From Alphaproteobacteria bacterium (lineage in GTDB: Bacteria > Pseudomonadota > Alphaproteobacteria > Rhizobiales > Hyphomicrobiaceae), in the NCBI GenBank assembly GCA_019137195.1, contig JAGVSR010000107.1, forward strand, positions 1 through 64,000: 64,000 nucleotides of DNA, in the 5' to 3' direction. The translations under genes were made by a program, and so were the position numbers. Within the stretch, counting starts at the first letter, position 1. Every line of letters starts with the position of its first letter. Positions 16,333-25,284 of this stretch are shown piece by piece. The notes beneath the pieces were generated by a model. It worked only from the letters and a program-made list of their open reading frames with translations. It made no database searches and was not told where the DNA came from.

Positions 16333-18161
16333 TGCGTGCCTCCCATCGGCCGGTCGGCAACGACTTTGAGGCCCGGCGCTCCGGCATGGGCCGTGGCGAC
16401 GGAGGGCAGGGCCGCAGGGTGGGGTGCCGGCGACTGGGCATGCTGGTGGACCGCGGCCGGCTGCATCAGCTTGCGCAGCACCTCCTCCTTGGGCCCGAGC
16501 ACCTGGGCCTGGCCGTTGGCGACGGCGAGCACCTTGTCGATCGCAGCCAGCGCCGACGGCCGGTGGGCGATTACGATCACGATACCGCCCCTCGCACGCA
16601 CGGAGCGAATGGCCTCCGTGAGCGCGTTGTCGCCGGCCTGGTCGAGGTTGGAGTTCGGCTCGTCGAGAACGACCAGGAACGGATCGCCGTAAAGAGCGCG
16701 CGCGAGCGCGATACGCTGCCGCTGGCCGGCCGAGAGCGCTTGGCCGCTCTCACCGATCTCCGTCTGGTATCCGTTCGGGAGATGCACGATCATCTCATGC
16801 ACGCCGGCCGCCTTGGCGGCCGCGACCACCTCCTCGTCCTTCGCGTCGCGGTGGAAGCGGGCAATGTTCTGGGCCACGGTGCCCTCGAACAGCTCGATAT
16901 CCTGCGGCAGATACCCGACGTGCCGTCCGAGCTTTGCCGCCGGCCACTGGTCGAGCGCGGCGCCGTCGAGGCGCACGCTGCCGCCCATGCGGACCGGCTG
17001 CCAGACGCCGACGAGGGCGCGCGCGAGCGACGACTTGCCGGAGGCGGATGGTCCGATGATGCCGAGCCCCTCGCCCGCCTGGAGCTGGAACGAGATGCCC
17101 TGAACTACGGGCCGCATGCCGCCGGGCGGAGCAACCGTAAGGTTCTGCACCGTGAGCGTCCGGGTGGGAGCCGGCAGCTCGAGCTGGTCCTGCGTCTCCT
17201 GCGACATGGCCTGGAACAGCTCGGTGAGCCTGCGCTTGCTCTGCCGCGCGGATACGAAGCTCTTCCAGTGCGCAATCGCGGTTTCGATCGGAGCCAGTGC
17301 CCGCGACATGATGATCGAGGAGGCGATGATAGTGCCTCCCGACACCGTGTTCTCGATGACGAGATATGCACCGAGGCCGAGGATGCCCGACTGCAACAGG
17401 AGGCGGAGCACCTTCGAGATCGCACTCATGCCTCCGGCCGCGTCCGATGCCTCGAGCTGCTCGGACAGATAGCGCGTGTTGATCTCGTTCCATCGCCGCT
17501 GCATCTGCGGCCCGAGGCCCATGGCGTGAATGACCTCGGCGTTGCGACGCGCCGACTCGCCGAACATCATGCGCTCGGCGCCGCTCTTCGTAGCCGCCTT
17601 CATCGGCCCGGTGCTGCGGATGTCGGTCAGAATGGTCATGCAGACGAGAAGCAGGGCGCCCGAAACCGCGAACAGGAACAGGAGCGGGTGCAGCATGTAG
17701 ATGAGCGCGAGATAGACCGGCATCCACGGCATGTCGAAGAACGCCGTCGGGCCCAGTCCGCCGAGGAACGAGCGGATGTGATCGAGGTCGCGAACCGGAG
17801 CGAGGCCGTCTCCGCTCTGCCTCATCCTGAGCGGCAGGAGCTGGACCGTCGCGAACACCTTCTCGCGCAGCTCGTTGTCGATGCGCACGCCGACCCGGCT
17901 CATGATCCTGAGGCGAATGAAGTCCAGGAGGCCGTTGACCGTGTACATCAGGGCCATCAGCACCGTGAGGCCGATCAGCGTCGGCACGCTCCGCGACGGG
18001 ATCACGCGGTCGTAGACCTGCAGCATGTAGAACGAGCCGGTCAGCGCCAGCACGTTGATGATGCCGGAGAACAGGGCTACCCCGGTGAAAATGGGATAGC
18101 TGCGGCGGATCGCGCGATCGACGGGATTGGTGGGCCCCGAGGCTGCCTGTACCTTCGTCAT
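16329..18161 (-). CDS. type I secretion ABC transporter/permease, PrsD type (locus 1)
   Basis: A 610-residue inner-membrane exporter with fused membrane and ATPase domains. Transmembrane segments fill about residues 25-300. The nucleotide-binding domain is intact: Walker A GPSASGKSS, Q-loop GYLPQDIELFEG, signature LSAGQRQRIALARAL, Walker B FLVVLDEPNSNLD and H-loop IVIAHRPSA. A His/Ala/Pro-rich tail follows. There is no N-terminal C39-like domain. It is coupled to the HlyD gene by a four-base overlap and lies 208 bases downstream of the HlyC-like gene. Its intact motifs serve as an internal reference for the altered ABC at 52526-54181. Confidence 0.94.
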   Translation of the reverse strand: MTKVQAASGPTNPVDRAIRRSYPIFTGVALFSGIINVLALTGSFYMLQVYDRVIPSRSVPTLIGLTVLMALMYTVNGLLDFIRLRIMSRVGVRIDNELREKVFATVQLLPLRMRQSGDGLAPVRDLDHIRSFLGGLGPTAFFDMPWMPVYLALIYMLHPLLFLFAVSGALLLVCMTILTDIRSTGPMKAATKSGAERMMFGESARRNAEVIHAMGLGPQMQRRWNEINTRYLSEQLEASDAAGGMSAISKVLRLLLQSGILGLGAYLVIENTVSGGTIIASSIIMSRALAPIETAIAHWKSFVSARQSKRRLTELFQAMSQETQDQLELPAPTRTLTVQNLTVAPPGGMRPVVQGISFQLQAGEGLGIIGPSASGKSSLARALVGVWQPVRMGGSVRLDGAALDQWPAAKLGRHVGYLPQDIELFEGTVAQNIARFHRDAKDEEVVAAAKAAGVHEMIVHLPNGYQTEIGESGQALSAGQRQRIALARALYGDPFLVVLDEPNSNLDQAGDNALTEAIRSVRARGGIVIVIAHRPSALAAIDKVLAVANGQAQVLGPKEEVLRKLMQPAAVHQHAQSPAPHPAALPSVATAHAGAPGLKVVADRPMGGTQ

Positions 18162-18255
18162 TGATGAACGACCCGCACGGGTTTGTGGACTTCGAGACGG
18201 TTATTTATCATGCAAATAGTAAATAGGGCATTCGACAGGTCGTATACGGCAAAGT

Positions 18256-18272
18256 ATTATCTCGGTGATAAT
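18256..18272. promoter_or_regulatory. 17-bp palindrome, candidate operator
   Basis: ATTATC-tcggt-GATAAT is a perfect inverted repeat in the AT-rich gap upstream of the type I ABC gene. Its length and symmetry suit binding by a dimeric regulator. No regulator gene is adjacent. Confidence 0.45.
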
Positions 18273-18274
18273 CT

Positions 18275-18310
18275 TTCAGAAATTGCAACAACCTGTGGCT
18301 GTTGCTGCAA
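18275..18310 (-). terminator. hairpin downstream of the HlyC-like gene
   Basis: On the minus strand a 10-bp stem (with one G-U pair) formed by 18301-18310 and 18283-18292 has an 8-base loop and is followed by TTTCTG. It may attenuate or end the HlyC-like transcript before the ABC gene. Confidence 0.4.
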
Positions 18311-18369
18311 CCCTTGCATGAGGCTTGCCGTCAGCCGGCGGGATACGACGGCAAGGGCCCTGCGCCGCC

Positions 18370-18984
18370 TCAGGCGGCCGGCGGCGCCGCCATCTCGAGG
18401 CGGCCGACGACGACCTTGCCGTCCGCTCCCCGCGCCCGGATCTTGGCCGGCTTGTCCTTGAACACGGTTTTCGACAGCTGCTGCAGGAGCCCGGACAGCA
18501 CCTTGGGATCGCCGATCGCCATCACGACCCAAGGAATATCGCCCGAGCGCCACTCGTTGGGCGCCAGCCTCGGCGCCTGATCTCCAAGCTCTGACAGGCG
18601 CTTATCTACCTCGGCCGAGACATGTGCCCAGAGCACGGCACCGACCGGCATGACGGCGCCGTTCTCCTTCGACTGGGCGTCGGCAACCGCGAACTGGCCG
18701 GTCATGATAGCCGGTGCAACCATCCACTCGAGATCTTGGATCGGGCGCTGCTTGTCTCCCGGCGAGCGCATGAGGAGTGTGACGATCTCGCCGAACGACG
18801 CCGCCACGTGCTTGGCAAGCGCCGCCCGCTTCTTGGCCTCCTCCGGAGAGATGGTGGTGGCCGCACCGGCGGACGCTGACGGGGCGGCGGAAAAGGGCGC
18901 CGGGTCGGCCGAGAAGTTCGGCGCCTGCGTTGTGGGCTGTGCTGCCGGAGTCTTTGTATCTTCAGGCTTTTTACCAAAAAACAT
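18370..18984 (-). CDS. HlyC-like toxin-activating lysine acyltransferase family protein
   Basis: A 204-residue member of the HlyC family, which transfers fatty acyl chains from acyl carrier protein to lysines of RTX proteins. After a Pro/Ala-rich N-terminus (1-45) come GEIVTLLMRSP (65-75), DLEWMVAPAIMTGQF (84-98), MPVGAVLWAHVSAEVDKRL and EWRSGDIPWVVMAIGD (144-159). The Asp in SGD is the second conserved catalytic position. The catalytic His expected right after the SP motif is absent: residues 76-80 are GDKQR, and there is no His between 60 and 120. It may therefore be inactive or use another residue. It is the first gene of type I secretion locus 1. Confidence 0.8.
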   Translation of the reverse strand: MFFGKKPEDTKTPAAQPTTQAPNFSADPAPFSAAPSASAGAATTISPEEAKKRAALAKHVAASFGEIVTLLMRSPGDKQRPIQDLEWMVAPAIMTGQFAVADAQSKENGAVMPVGAVLWAHVSAEVDKRLSELGDQAPRLAPNEWRSGDIPWVVMAIGDPKVLSGLLQQLSKTVFKDKPAKIRARGADGKVVVGRLEMAAPPAA

Positions 18985-19224
18985 GTGACTCTCCAGACAA
19001 TAACATGGGGCTTGCCGTCGCGAGGACACTAGTACCGCGTCCGGCCAAGGCGTGAAAGGACAAACCATGGCGGACATCGGAGGGGCAGGCCAGGCCGCAA
19101 CGCGCTCGATGCGCCGGAGGCCGGTACTCGTGCAGCGGATCGCCGTTTGCCCGATGCCTCGCAACGTGCCATCGAACCCGACCGGGCGCACGCTCCGGGC
19201 ACCGTTCGCTTCCGAGGCCACGCG

Positions 19225-20265
19225 ATGAAGCAACCGAAAGACCTGCAAGGCTATCTTGAAGCCTGGACGCGAGACGATCCCGGCCGGGAGAGCATCGCCG
19301 CAACCCTGCTCGCGCTGGCGGGCGCCTGCCGTGAGATCTCGGCTCTGGTCGGCCGCGGCCCGCTCGCCGGACCGCTGGGGGCACCGACCGGGCGCCAAAG
19401 CGGTGTCGATCCGCAGAAGGAGGTCGACGTCCGCGCCAACGATCTTCTCCTCAGCGCTTTGGCCATGGCGCCCGTGGCGGCGTTCGCGTCCGAGGAGCTC
19501 GAGCATCCGGCCGCACTCGTCTCCGACGCGCCTCTCGTCGTTGCCGCCGACCCGATCGACGGCTCCTCGAATATCGACGCCAATACGTCGGTCGGCACGA
19601 TCTTCACGGTCCTGCCTGCGCTCCCCGGGCGTGCCGGCGAGGATAGCTTCCTGCAGCCGGGCACGCGCCAGAAGGCGGCCGGCTTCACCGTTTACGGCCC
19701 GTTCACGTCGATGGCCTTGACTGTCGGCGACGGCACGCACCTGTTCGTGCTCGACCGCGAGACCGGCCGCTTCATGCTGACCCAGACCTCGGCCACCATT
19801 CCGCCGTCGACGCGGGAATTCGCGGTCAACATCTCGAACTATCGCCACTGGGAGGTGGCTCTGCGCATTTACGCCGACGACCTGTTGCGAGGTACGATCG
19901 GCCCTCGCGGCAAGGACTTCAATATGCGCTGGACGGCCTCCCCGGTCGCCGACCTCTACCGCATCCTGACCCGCGGCGGCATCTTCCTCTACCCGGGCGA
20001 CCTCCGCGACGGCTACGCCATGGGTCGCCTCAGGCTCGTTTACGAGGCGAATCCGCTGGCCTGGATCGTCGAACAGGCGGGAGGGGCTGCAACGACCGGC
20101 CAGAGCCGCATCCTGGAGGAGGTGCCTTCCGCACTGCACCAGCGCACACCGATCGTCGCCGGCTCCCGGTCGGAGGTCGAGTATGTGGTCCGCCTTGGGC
20201 GTGAGCCGATGGGTGTCGCCGAGCATTCGCCGCTCTTTACCAAGCGTGGTCTGTTCAGGACTTGA
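19225..20265 (+). CDS. fbp: class I fructose-1,6-bisphosphatase
   Basis: FBPase removes the 1-phosphate of fructose-1,6-bisphosphate in gluconeogenesis and the Calvin cycle. The 346-residue protein has the metal/phosphate site VAADPIDGSSNIDANTSVGT with the conserved DPIDGSS, an upstream SEELEHP acidic site, and the substrate-binding SNYRHWE and GGIFLYP with YEANPLAWIVEQAGG. ATG 19225 has GAGG eight bases upstream and is preferred to an in-frame TTG. prkB starts 66 bases later and rpe follows, which indicates the cbbF role of a Calvin-cycle operon. It diverges from the HlyC-like gene across a 240-base gap. Confidence 0.95.
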   Translation: MKQPKDLQGYLEAWTRDDPGRESIAATLLALAGACREISALVGRGPLAGPLGAPTGRQSGVDPQKEVDVRANDLLLSALAMAPVAAFASEELEHPAALVSDAPLVVAADPIDGSSNIDANTSVGTIFTVLPALPGRAGEDSFLQPGTRQKAAGFTVYGPFTSMALTVGDGTHLFVLDRETGRFMLTQTSATIPPSTREFAVNISNYRHWEVALRIYADDLLRGTIGPRGKDFNMRWTASPVADLYRILTRGGIFLYPGDLRDGYAMGRLRLVYEANPLAWIVEQAGGAATTGQSRILEEVPSALHQRTPIVAGSRSEVEYVVRLGREPMGVAEHSPLFTKRGLFRT

Positions 20266-20331
20266 GCGTTGCGCACTTGATCGGGCGGCGCCCGACCTGC
20301 AAGAAGACAGGATCTGCAAGAAAAGGGCATC

Positions 20332-21210
20332 ATGTCCGCCAAGCATCCCATCATCTCGGTCACAGGCTCGTCAGGCGCGGGCACCACGTCCGTGCGCCGT
20401 ACGTTCGAGCAGATCTTTCGCCGCGAGAACATCAATGCCGCCTTCATGGAGGGCGACGCGTTCCACCGCTACGACCGTGCCGAGATGGAGGTGGCGGCCG
20501 CCACGGCCGCTGCCGCAGGCAACCCGAACCTTTCCCACTTCGGAGAAGAGGCGAACCTTCTTGCCGAGCTCGAGGCCGCCTTCCGCTCCTATGGCGAGAT
20601 CGGCACTGCGAAGACGCGCTATTACGTCCACGATACGGCCGAGGCCAAGAAGCACGGCGTGCCTGCCGGCACGTTCACTCCCTGGGAGGAGATTCCCTAC
20701 GGCACGGACCTGCTGATGTACGAGGGCCTTCACGGAGCCACCGTCAACGACAAGGTCAACATCGCCAAGTATGCAGACCTGAAAATCGGCGTCACACCGG
20801 TCATCAATCTCGAGTGGATCCAGAAGATCCACCGCGACAAGGAGGAACGCGGCTATACGCCCGAAGCCGTCACCGACGTCATCTTGCGCCGCATGCCGGA
20901 CTACGTGCGCTGCATCTGCCCGCAGTTCACCGAGACCGACATCAACTTCCAGCGCATCCCGACCGTCGACACCTCGAATCCGTTCGTCGCGCGCTGGATT
21001 CCGACGGCCGAAGAATCGATGGTCGTCATCCGCTTCCGGTCGCCGCGCGGCATCGATTTCGCCTACCTGCTGTCGATGATCTCGGGAAGCTTCATGTCGC
21101 GCGCCAATTGCATCGTCATCCCGGGCGCCAAGCAGGATCTCGCCATGCAGCTGATCCTGACGCCCATGATCCTGCAGCTCATCGAGCGCAAGCGGCGCAC
21201 GTTCTTCTGA
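20332..21210 (+). CDS. prkB: phosphoribulokinase
   Basis: PRK makes ribulose-1,5-bisphosphate from ribulose-5-phosphate and ATP, a step whose main known use is to feed RuBisCO. The 292-residue length and P-loop SVTGSSGAGTTSVRRTF mark the proteobacterial (class I, allosteric, octameric) type. Also present are EGDAFHRYDR, the catalytic segment around MYEGLHGATV, and SGSFMSRANCIVIPG. The start at 20332 follows an AAGAAAAGGG stretch. It is the middle gene of fbp-prkB-rpe. No RuBisCO, cbbR, transketolase or aldolase gene lies within the window. Confidence 0.96.
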   Translation: MSAKHPIISVTGSSGAGTTSVRRTFEQIFRRENINAAFMEGDAFHRYDRAEMEVAAATAAAAGNPNLSHFGEEANLLAELEAAFRSYGEIGTAKTRYYVHDTAEAKKHGVPAGTFTPWEEIPYGTDLLMYEGLHGATVNDKVNIAKYADLKIGVTPVINLEWIQKIHRDKEERGYTPEAVTDVILRRMPDYVRCICPQFTETDINFQRIPTVDTSNPFVARWIPTAEESMVVIRFRSPRGIDFAYLLSMISGSFMSRANCIVIPGAKQDLAMQLILTPMILQLIERKRRTFF

Positions 21211-21289
21211 TGCGGCGGGAGAGCTTTTCCCGTGAGTTCCAGCCACCCGGGGTTGCCCCGTCGCAATCGGGCGTGTAGGGCTCGAAGCT

Positions 21290-21425
21290 GACGTCACAAG
21301 TCCTCACCCTGGCCCGCACCCCGGACGGAGAGGGACCTTAAGCACGGCTCGGCGGAAGATCTCGTTCATGCCGCGATGGCCGAACGAGTCCCCTCACCCC
21401 TCGGGGAGAGAATCAGGCTGAGGCG
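21290..21425. repeat. REP-like elements between prkB and rpe
   Basis: Two pieces resemble the CCCTCACCC...CTCTCC/GGAGAGGG family: CTCACCCTGGCCCGC with GGACGGAGAGGGA at about 21302-21338, and CCCCTCACCCCTCGGGGAGAG at about 21391-21411. They fill most of the 244-base gap inside the Calvin gene group. Confidence 0.5.
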
Positions 21426-21444
21426 GCGCACTACTGGCCACAAC

Positions 21445-21449
21445 GGAGG
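21445..21449 (+). promoter_or_regulatory. Shine-Dalgarno that fixes the TTG start of rpe
   Basis: GGAGG lies five bases before TTG 21455, and no ATG or GTG is available before the conserved [10 protein letters not shown]. It is the main reason for accepting the rare start. Confidence 0.7.
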
Positions 21450-21454
21450 CACTC

Positions 21455-22141
21455 TTGACCCGTCCCCTCCTCATCGCCCCGTCGATCTTGTCCGCCGACT
21501 TCGCTCGGCTCGGCGAGGAGGTCGCAACCGTCGACGCGGCCGGCGCCGACTGGATCCATCTCGACGTGATGGACGGTCACTTCGTGCCCAACATCACCTT
21601 TGGGCCGCCCGTCGTGAAGGCCATTCGCGGCGCGTCGAATAAAGTGTTCGACTGCCACTTGATGATCGCGCCCTGCGACCCCTATCTGGCCGCGTTTGCG
21701 GAGGCGGGCGCCGACATCATCACCGTGCATGCGGAGGCAGGCCCCCATCTCGACCGCTCGCTGCAGGCGATCCGCGCCCTCGGCAGGAAGGCCGGCGTCT
21801 CCATCAACCCGGGCACGCCCGAGAGCGTGATCGAGTACGTCCTCGACCGACTGGACCTCGTCCTCCTGATGACCGTGAACCCCGGCTTCGGCGGGCAGGC
21901 GTTCATCGCGGCCGTCGTCGACAAGGTCCGCCGCGTGAAAGCACTCGTCGGTGCTCGCCCCATCGACATCGAGATCGACGGCGGCATCACGCCCGAGACT
22001 GCGCCGCTCGTCACCGCCGCCGGTGCCAACGTGCTCGTCGCCGGCTCCGCCGTGTTCAAGGGCGGCAGCCGCGACTCCTACGCCGCCAACATCTCGGCGA
22101 TCCGCAGAGCGGGCGAGGCGGCGCGTAAGAGCGCGGCATGA
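21455..22141 (+). CDS. rpe: ribulose-phosphate 3-epimerase
   Basis: Rpe interconverts ribulose-5-phosphate and xylulose-5-phosphate in the pentose phosphate and Calvin pathways. The 228-residue TIM barrel has all family motifs: [60 protein letters not shown] and VAGSAVFKG. The His and Asp metal ligands are present. It starts with TTG behind a strong GGAGG. It lies in line with prkB and probably shares its transcript despite the 244-base, repeat-rich gap. Confidence 0.96.
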   Translation: MTRPLLIAPSILSADFARLGEEVATVDAAGADWIHLDVMDGHFVPNITFGPPVVKAIRGASNKVFDCHLMIAPCDPYLAAFAEAGADIITVHAEAGPHLDRSLQAIRALGRKAGVSINPGTPESVIEYVLDRLDLVLLMTVNPGFGGQAFIAAVVDKVRRVKALVGARPIDIEIDGGITPETAPLVTAAGANVLVAGSAVFKGGSRDSYAANISAIRRAGEAARKSAA

Positions 22142-22239
22142 CGGCGACTTCGCCGGCCGGAAACGCATCGCGGCCCTGGTCCTGACTTTGGGCCGAAGGG
22201 CTGGGGGCCGAAGGCCTGCGTCGATCTGGTGAGGGCGCC

Positions 22240-23451
22240 TTATGCAACGCGCAGCGTCTCGTTCACGAACGAGCGCCAGAGCTCCGGGATGCGGGCGATT
22301 TCCCGCTCCGTGACGTCGGCAACCTTTGCCTCGAGATCGCCGGCCAACCGGCCTTCCCTGTGACTGAGGTCAAGGTGGACCACGCGCGGTTTGTCGATCG
22401 GCCGTCCGATCTGGCTCACTAGGTAGCATTCGGCCGCCTCGAGGCCCGGCACCTCGGCGACGAGCGCGCCGGCGATGGCGTTGGCCGCGGCATTGTAAAG
22501 CTTGCCGACGTGAGTGATGGGGTTCTTGCCGGCCGTGGCCTCGAGTGTCATAGGCCGGCAGGGCGTGATGAGGCCGTTGATGCGGTTGCCGCGTCCCGTC
22601 TCGCCGTCGTCGCCCCCCTCGGCAGACGTTCCGGAAACGGTGAGGTAGATCGAGCCGGCCGTCTCGCCGTCGGCCGCATTGATGCACACGTCGACGTCTC
22701 GGCTCGTCACGGTGCGTGCAAGCTCCAGCACGCTGGCCCGGAGGCGCTCCTTGGCCATGCGATAGGCAGCGAGATCGGGGAGGTGGCGCCCGATAAAGGC
22801 ACACGACACGGTGAGACTGATGCTGTCATGCTCTCTGAGCCCCATGATCTTGATGTCCTCGCCCGTCTCGGGACAGGCAGCCTTGAACGCCGGCTCGTTG
22901 AGTCGCTGCTCGATGAAGAGAACTAAGCGCTCGAGCTCGGTCAGAGGTGCGAAGCCGACCCCGCACGACGTGTCGTTGGCCAGGAAGGTGCCGCTCTCCC
23001 GCTGCCGGAGAAAGAGGTCGACCAGCTCAGGCGATCCGGGCCGTGCGAGACAATGGAGGCGAAGGCCGGCGGCGGCGTCGAACGCGTGCATGTGCTGCCG
23101 GAACCAGCTGCTCACGGCCTCCTCGGCAAGTTCGGCAAGAGGCACCCGCTTGCCCATGACCTCGATCGCGGCCCGCCCCGAAAGATAGAGGTCGAGTGGC
23201 TCGATGATGCGTCCTGCGCCGAGGCGGGGCTCGGATCGGCCTGCCGTCAGCAGCGCCTTGTCGACGTTGTGGTGCAGGATGAGCCCAAACTGCTCGAGGT
23301 AGTATCTCGAGAGGCCGACGCTGAGCTTCTCGCTCAGGCAATCGCAGATCGTGTCCGGATGGCCCAGGCCTTTGCGCTCGACGATCTCGACGGGCCGCAT
23401 ACGGGCGACGTCACGCTGTCGATACGCTATGTCTAATGATACTCTTGTCAC
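22240..23451 (-). CDS. archaeal-type methionine adenosyltransferase
   Basis: This enzyme forms S-adenosylmethionine from methionine and ATP. It belongs to the archaeal MAT family (COG1812 type), not the usual bacterial MetK. Seen are [79 protein letters not shown] and [16 protein letters not shown], then HVGKLYN and the conserved end segment. Length is about 403 residues from GTG 23451 (GGTGG upstream); a TTG at 23487 is an alternative start. It lies 57 bases downstream of the isoaspartyl methyltransferase gene on the same strand, so a SAM producer and a SAM user may be cotranscribed. Transfer from Archaea or an old acquisition is possible. Confidence 0.9.
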   Translation of the reverse strand: MTRVSLDIAYRQRDVARMRPVEIVERKGLGHPDTICDCLSEKLSVGLSRYYLEQFGLILHHNVDKALLTAGRSEPRLGAGRIIEPLDLYLSGRAAIEVMGKRVPLAELAEEAVSSWFRQHMHAFDAAAGLRLHCLARPGSPELVDLFLRQRESGTFLANDTSCGVGFAPLTELERLVLFIEQRLNEPAFKAACPETGEDIKIMGLREHDSISLTVSCAFIGRHLPDLAAYRMAKERLRASVLELARTVTSRDVDVCINAADGETAGSIYLTVSGTSAEGGDDGETGRGNRINGLITPCRPMTLEATAGKNPITHVGKLYNAAANAIAGALVAEVPGLEAAECYLVSQIGRPIDKPRVVHLDLSHREGRLAGDLEAKVADVTEREIARIPELWRSFVNETLRVA

Positions 23452-23508
23452 TGCTCGACCACCCGATTGCTCGCTCGCCGCCGACAATAGCCGTATGTCC
23501 CGGCTTTC

Positions 23509-24252
23509 TCATTCGTCCCGGGTCAGCGGCACGAAACGGACCGGTATCGAGGTCGTCGACGTCGTCGTCCCGTCCGGGTTCTTGGTCACGACCAGGAGCT
23601 CCTGCTCGAAGCGGCCGACCGGAATGACCAAGCGCCCGCCTGGCTTCAACTGGGCGATGAGAGCAGGCGGTATCTGGTCGGGTGCGGCAGTGACCATGAT
23701 GCCGTCGAACGGCGCCGCGTCCGGCCATCCGGCGTGTCCATCGCCGGTCCGGACATGCACATTGCGGTAGCCCAACCGAGACAGGGTCGCAGCGGCCATC
23801 TCTCCGAGCGGAGCCACGATCTCGATCGTGTACACCTCGCGCGCGAGGAGGGAGAGAATTGCGGCCTGGTAGCCGGAACCCGTTCCGACCTCGAGGAGCT
23901 TGTCCCCGTCCCGGATTCCGAGCAGCTCCGTCATGAGCGCCACGATGAATGGCTGCGAGATCGTCTGTGCGTACCCGATCGGAAGCGGCCGGTTGGCGTA
24001 GGCCACGTGCCTCAGGTCGGGCGGTACGAACTCGTGGCGTGGGACCGAGGCAACCGCTGCGCGTACACGCGGAGAGAGCGCGGAGATACCGCTGCTGAAC
24101 GCAGTCTCCGCCATCTCGCCGTCGATTGCCTCGAGCATCTGCCGCCGTTGCTCATCGACGTCGGTGTCGTCGACCGAGGACGGGCCGAAACCTCCGCCAA
24201 GTGGAATTGCCGCCAGTCCAATCCATGCGGCCAGCGTTGCAAGGATGCTCAT
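23509..24252 (-). CDS. pcm: exported protein-L-isoaspartate O-methyltransferase
   Basis: Pcm methylates L-isoaspartyl residues in aged proteins with SAM, starting their repair. The 247-residue protein has the SAM site KLLEVGTGSGYQAAILS, the upstream PLPIGYAQTISQPFIVALM and the C-terminal LKPGGRLVIPVG. The N-terminus (MSILATLAAWIGLAAIPLGG) looks like a signal peptide or anchor, so it may act in the periplasm, where a SAM supply is unclear. The ATG at 24252 has a GGAGG eight bases upstream. It is 57 bases ahead of the archaeal-type SAM synthetase. Confidence 0.9.
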   Translation of the reverse strand: MSILATLAAWIGLAAIPLGGGFGPSSVDDTDVDEQRRQMLEAIDGEMAETAFSSGISALSPRVRAAVASVPRHEFVPPDLRHVAYANRPLPIGYAQTISQPFIVALMTELLGIRDGDKLLEVGTGSGYQAAILSLLAREVYTIEIVAPLGEMAAATLSRLGYRNVHVRTGDGHAGWPDAAPFDGIMVTAAPDQIPPALIAQLKPGGRLVIPVGRFEQELLVVTKNPDGTTTSTTSIPVRFVPLTRDE

Positions 24253-24541
24253 TCCTGCCTCCAGGTAGCACGAGGGGAGACACATGGCAGACGTGCCGGC
24301 TCCGGGCCATGCATGTACTCTACACCACAATCATGCTGGCTCCGAGCCGGAGTGACTCACGACCGCGCGCCAATCGGGGCCACTTTGCTGCCGGTGACGA
24401 ATTCGCCTGTCGCTTCGGTGGTGTCCCCTGCCTTGCAACGCAGCATTCATTCGGTGACATTTTGCTGTGCGCCTCCTCCCAGATCCCGGGCTAGAGTGCA
24501 ATCGGCACGGTTCATCCGGCCATCGGTGATGGGGAGCAGCT

Positions 24542-24907
24542 ATGGGCGCGAAATCGAGGGCGGTGATCACGGTCCTGGCGCTCTTGCCAATACATCGGGC
24601 GCTGGCTGCCGAAGTCGCCGATATGGTCGGACGGTGGACCTGGGACAAGTACACGATCGAGGTCGTCGAGAGCGCCGACGCCAAGCTGTCGGCAAGGATC
24701 GTCGGGGGCCCCAAGAACGTGGGCATGGAGATCTTCGCCTCGTCGCTGACGAGCAAAGGCGGCGACTGGTTCGGCCAGATCGTCGATCCCGACTCCAAGG
24801 CAGTCTACAACACGCGCTTGCGCCAGAAGACACAGGATCTCTGGCAGCTCGACGGTTGCACCGCATCGAGAGTGTGCCTCAGCGGGGAATTCGTGCGAGT
24901 CAAATAG
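24542..24907 (+). CDS. small exported protein, DUF2147-like
   Basis: A 121-residue protein with a signal peptide cut after RALA (residue 22 or so). The mature part has GRWTWDKYTIEVVESADAKL, IVGGPKNVGMEIFASSL, GQIVDPDSKAVYNTRLRQ and a final GCTASRVCLSGEFVRVK. The small-molecule-like beta pattern GxW...DPxSxxxY...L..GC...CLSxxFxR matches what I know of DUF2147. The function of that family is unknown. Two cysteines near the end may form a disulfide. A GGGGAG ribosome-binding site precedes the ATG. It stands alone between minus-strand genes. Confidence 0.75.
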   Translation: MGAKSRAVITVLALLPIHRALAAEVADMVGRWTWDKYTIEVVESADAKLSARIVGGPKNVGMEIFASSLTSKGGDWFGQIVDPDSKAVYNTRLRQKTQDLWQLDGCTASRVCLSGEFVRVK

Positions 24908-24960
24908 GTGGCGTCGTCCCGCAGCGGTGGCTGAGGGCCAGTCTCGCGACGCTCCGGACC

Positions 24961-25179
24961 TCATCGCAGCTGTCGGCCGATCAGGTAGAGAACGGCGCCG
25001 ATCGCAACCAGTGCGGCGCCCACGTGCCAGAACGAAATCAGGATGAACTCGAACTTCTCGGGGTCGCCGAGGTTATAGCTGGCGCTCAGCCCCATGAGGT
25101 GGAGGACGGCGTTGGCGGCGATCAGGAGCACACCGATCAGCAAGCTTCCGCCTGCCAGTCCACGCAGCAGTCTTGCCAT
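24961..25179 (-). CDS. small two-helix membrane protein
   Basis: A 72-residue inner-membrane protein, beginning MARLLRGLAGGSLLIGVLLI. It has two hydrophobic helices (about 10-30 and 48-68) joined by a short loop, LSASYNLGDPEKFEF. GGAGG lies nine bases before the ATG at 25179. It is 105 bases downstream of the thioredoxin-like/CcdA-like fusion, with stop-to-start order reversed, so co-transcription is not shown. I do not recognise a family. Confidence 0.6.
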   Translation of the reverse strand: MARLLRGLAGGSLLIGVLLIAANAVLHLMGLSASYNLGDPEKFEFILISFWHVGAALVAIGAVLYLIGRQLR

Positions 25180-25284
25180 CACGAATCCTCCACGTTGCCA
25201 CCGCAGCGCTAATCTTAGGCCAACGGCCGATTTCAGCCAATGTCCGCGCCCCCGATCGTTAACCGTGCGGGGGCATGGGTCCAC

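Noticed and set aside
18985-20346. Long minus-strand frame opposite fbp joined to the HlyC-like gene
   Set aside because: It is antisense to fbp, which has intact motifs. The HlyC-like protein has a natural ATG at 18984.
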